A stretch of 60,748 nt of DNA from an uncultured Bacteroidia bacterium (lineage in GTDB: Bacteria; Bacteroidota; Bacteroidia; Bacteroidales; Prolixibacteraceae): the NCBI GenBank assembly GCA_903850335.1, contig CAINLJ010000269.1, forward strand, positions 1 to 60,748, in the 5' to 3' direction. The notes beneath the pieces are model-generated. The model saw only the letters and a program-made list of their open reading frames with translations, was not told the DNA's origin and searched no databases. This document shows positions 60,189-60,748 of this stretch, in pieces (the stretch's first letter is position 1; the number at the start of each line of letters is the position of its first letter). The translations under genes were made by a program, and so were the position numbers.

Positions 60189-60748
60189 TTAGTCTGCATT
60201 GTCGTGCAGATATGGATTATTTTTCCGTAGGCGTGGTCCCTCATCCGGGTTATCAGAAAGAGAATACCGTGATATTTCGCGTCCGTGAAGATCCGGTCTA
60301 CTGGAACTCTTTGCTTTCCTTCGTTCGTAGGCAGGTACCCTGTAAAGTTCTTCGATATAATCTTCAGTTTCGCTGAAAAAGTCAACCTGCATGACCCGTT
60401 TACCCTCTTCACTGATGCCATCACCAAACGGATCGATCCGGATAGGAGGATAAAGCTGACTTATGATCTCATCTTTCTTATCAGCAGGAGTCTCTGCGAA
60501 GACAGGATATTTAGAAGTATGTGTCGTTTCACTTCCAAAGAATCCGGAAGGGAAAGACTTAAAGTCGTCGAAGAGGGGAACTTTTTCACGCTGAGGCTGA
60601 GATGAACTGTTCATTTCCGGGATGGAACTTGTTTTAAATCCAGTGGCGATAACTGTAACGCTAATCTCCTCTCCCATTTCAGGATCCACAGCTACACCGT
60701 AAATCAGATCGGCAGTATTCCCTGCCATTTCCTGTACATATTCATTCA
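60189..60748 (-). CDS. ftsZ: Cell-division protein FtsZ, C-terminal part (gene continues beyond window)
   Basis: The open frame continues to the window edge; the visible 186 codons begin NEYVQEMAGNTADLIYGVAV. The segment DPEMGEEISVTVIATGF is the end of the GTPase/tubulin-like C-domain. It is followed by a linker of about 95 residues (EMNSSSQPQREKVPLFDDF, ETTHTSKYPVFAETPADK), a conserved tail YRVPAYERRKAK that binds FtsA-like partners, and about 35 further residues ending LHDNAD, as in Bacteroidota FtsZ. The start codon and GTP-binding part lie outside the window. It polymerises to form the division ring. YqeY follows in the same operon. Confidence 0.96.
   Translation of the reverse strand, partial: NEYVQEMAGNTADLIYGVAVDPEMGEEISVTVIATGFKTSSIPEMNSSSQPQREKVPLFDDFKSFPSGFFGSETTHTSKYPVFAETPADKKDEIISQLYPPIRIDPFGDGISEEGKRVMQVDFFSETEDYIEELYRVPAYERRKAKSSSRPDLHGREISRYSLSDNPDEGPRLRKNNPYLHDNAD

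Noticed and set aside
1-60748. tRNA, rRNA or riboswitch genes
   Set aside because: No cloverleaf, rRNA-like stretch or conserved riboswitch core was recognised by eye. A scan with tRNAscan-SE and Infernal would be needed to exclude them firmly.

Overview
The window looks like a chromosomal segment of a member of the Bacteroidota (Bacteroidia-like), with moderately low GC. The signs are: no Shine-Dalgarno-like leaders, several exact TAnnTTTG -7 promoter elements, many secreted or lipoprotein glycoside hydrolases, a DUF5916-type protein, a probable type IX secretion C-terminal domain, and an FtsZ tail (VPAYERR plus a short extension ending in LHDNAD) of the kind seen in this phylum. No rRNA, tRNA or CRISPR array was recognised.

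Layout. (1) 1-1.93 kb: a serine beta-lactamase-family gene lying between two identical 120-bp stretches of a REP-like palindromic repeat, followed by a truncated REP-associated (Y1/IS200-like) transposase. (2) 2.0-41.8 kb: a long, entirely plus-strand carbohydrate-degradation region. It encodes two GH78-type rhamnosidases, a GH29 fucosidase, a GH20 hexosaminidase, two divergent GH32-like proteins flanking a wrecked DUF2961/GH172 gene, a further beta-propeller lipoprotein, a PNGase F-like N-glycanase, several Gfo/Idh/MocA oxidoreductases (one GH109-like), several toroid or barrel proteins that I cannot place, a FadR-type GntR regulator with a probable autoregulatory operator, an isochorismatase-ThuA fusion, an aldo/keto reductase, a medium-chain dehydrogenase, two MFS transporters and a uroporphyrinogen-decarboxylase-like methyltransferase. 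No SusC/SusD pair is present. The gene set fits stripping and catabolism of a fucose-, rhamnose- and HexNAc-containing glycan, possibly carried on glycoprotein. (3) 41.8-44.2 kb: a 21-bp minisatellite, a lone gene of unknown function with a striking promoter region, and dispersed repeats. (4) 44.2-47.0 kb: a compact AT-rich restriction-modification island (vsr, then C-M-R in that order) with a textbook C-box, flanked by inverted copies of a dispersed repeat. (5) 47.8-53.9 kb: a GH123/DUF6067-like secreted protein and a DUF5916 protein, separated by 1.2 kb of hairpin repeats. (6) 54-60.7 kb: mostly housekeeping genes (dCMP deaminase, S41 peptidase, cold-shock protein, GNAT-like protein, superoxide dismutase, YqeY, and the 3' end of ftsZ), interrupted at 56.2-57.1 kb by another REP array.

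How it fits together: the periplasmic or outer-membrane hydrolases would release monosaccharides, which the MFS porters import and the dehydrogenases and oxidoreductases convert; the GntR protein is the only recognisable regulator and no sensor (hybrid two-component system or ECF sigma/anti-sigma pair) is encoded. All family assignments come from reading motifs in the translated sequence; no database search was possible.
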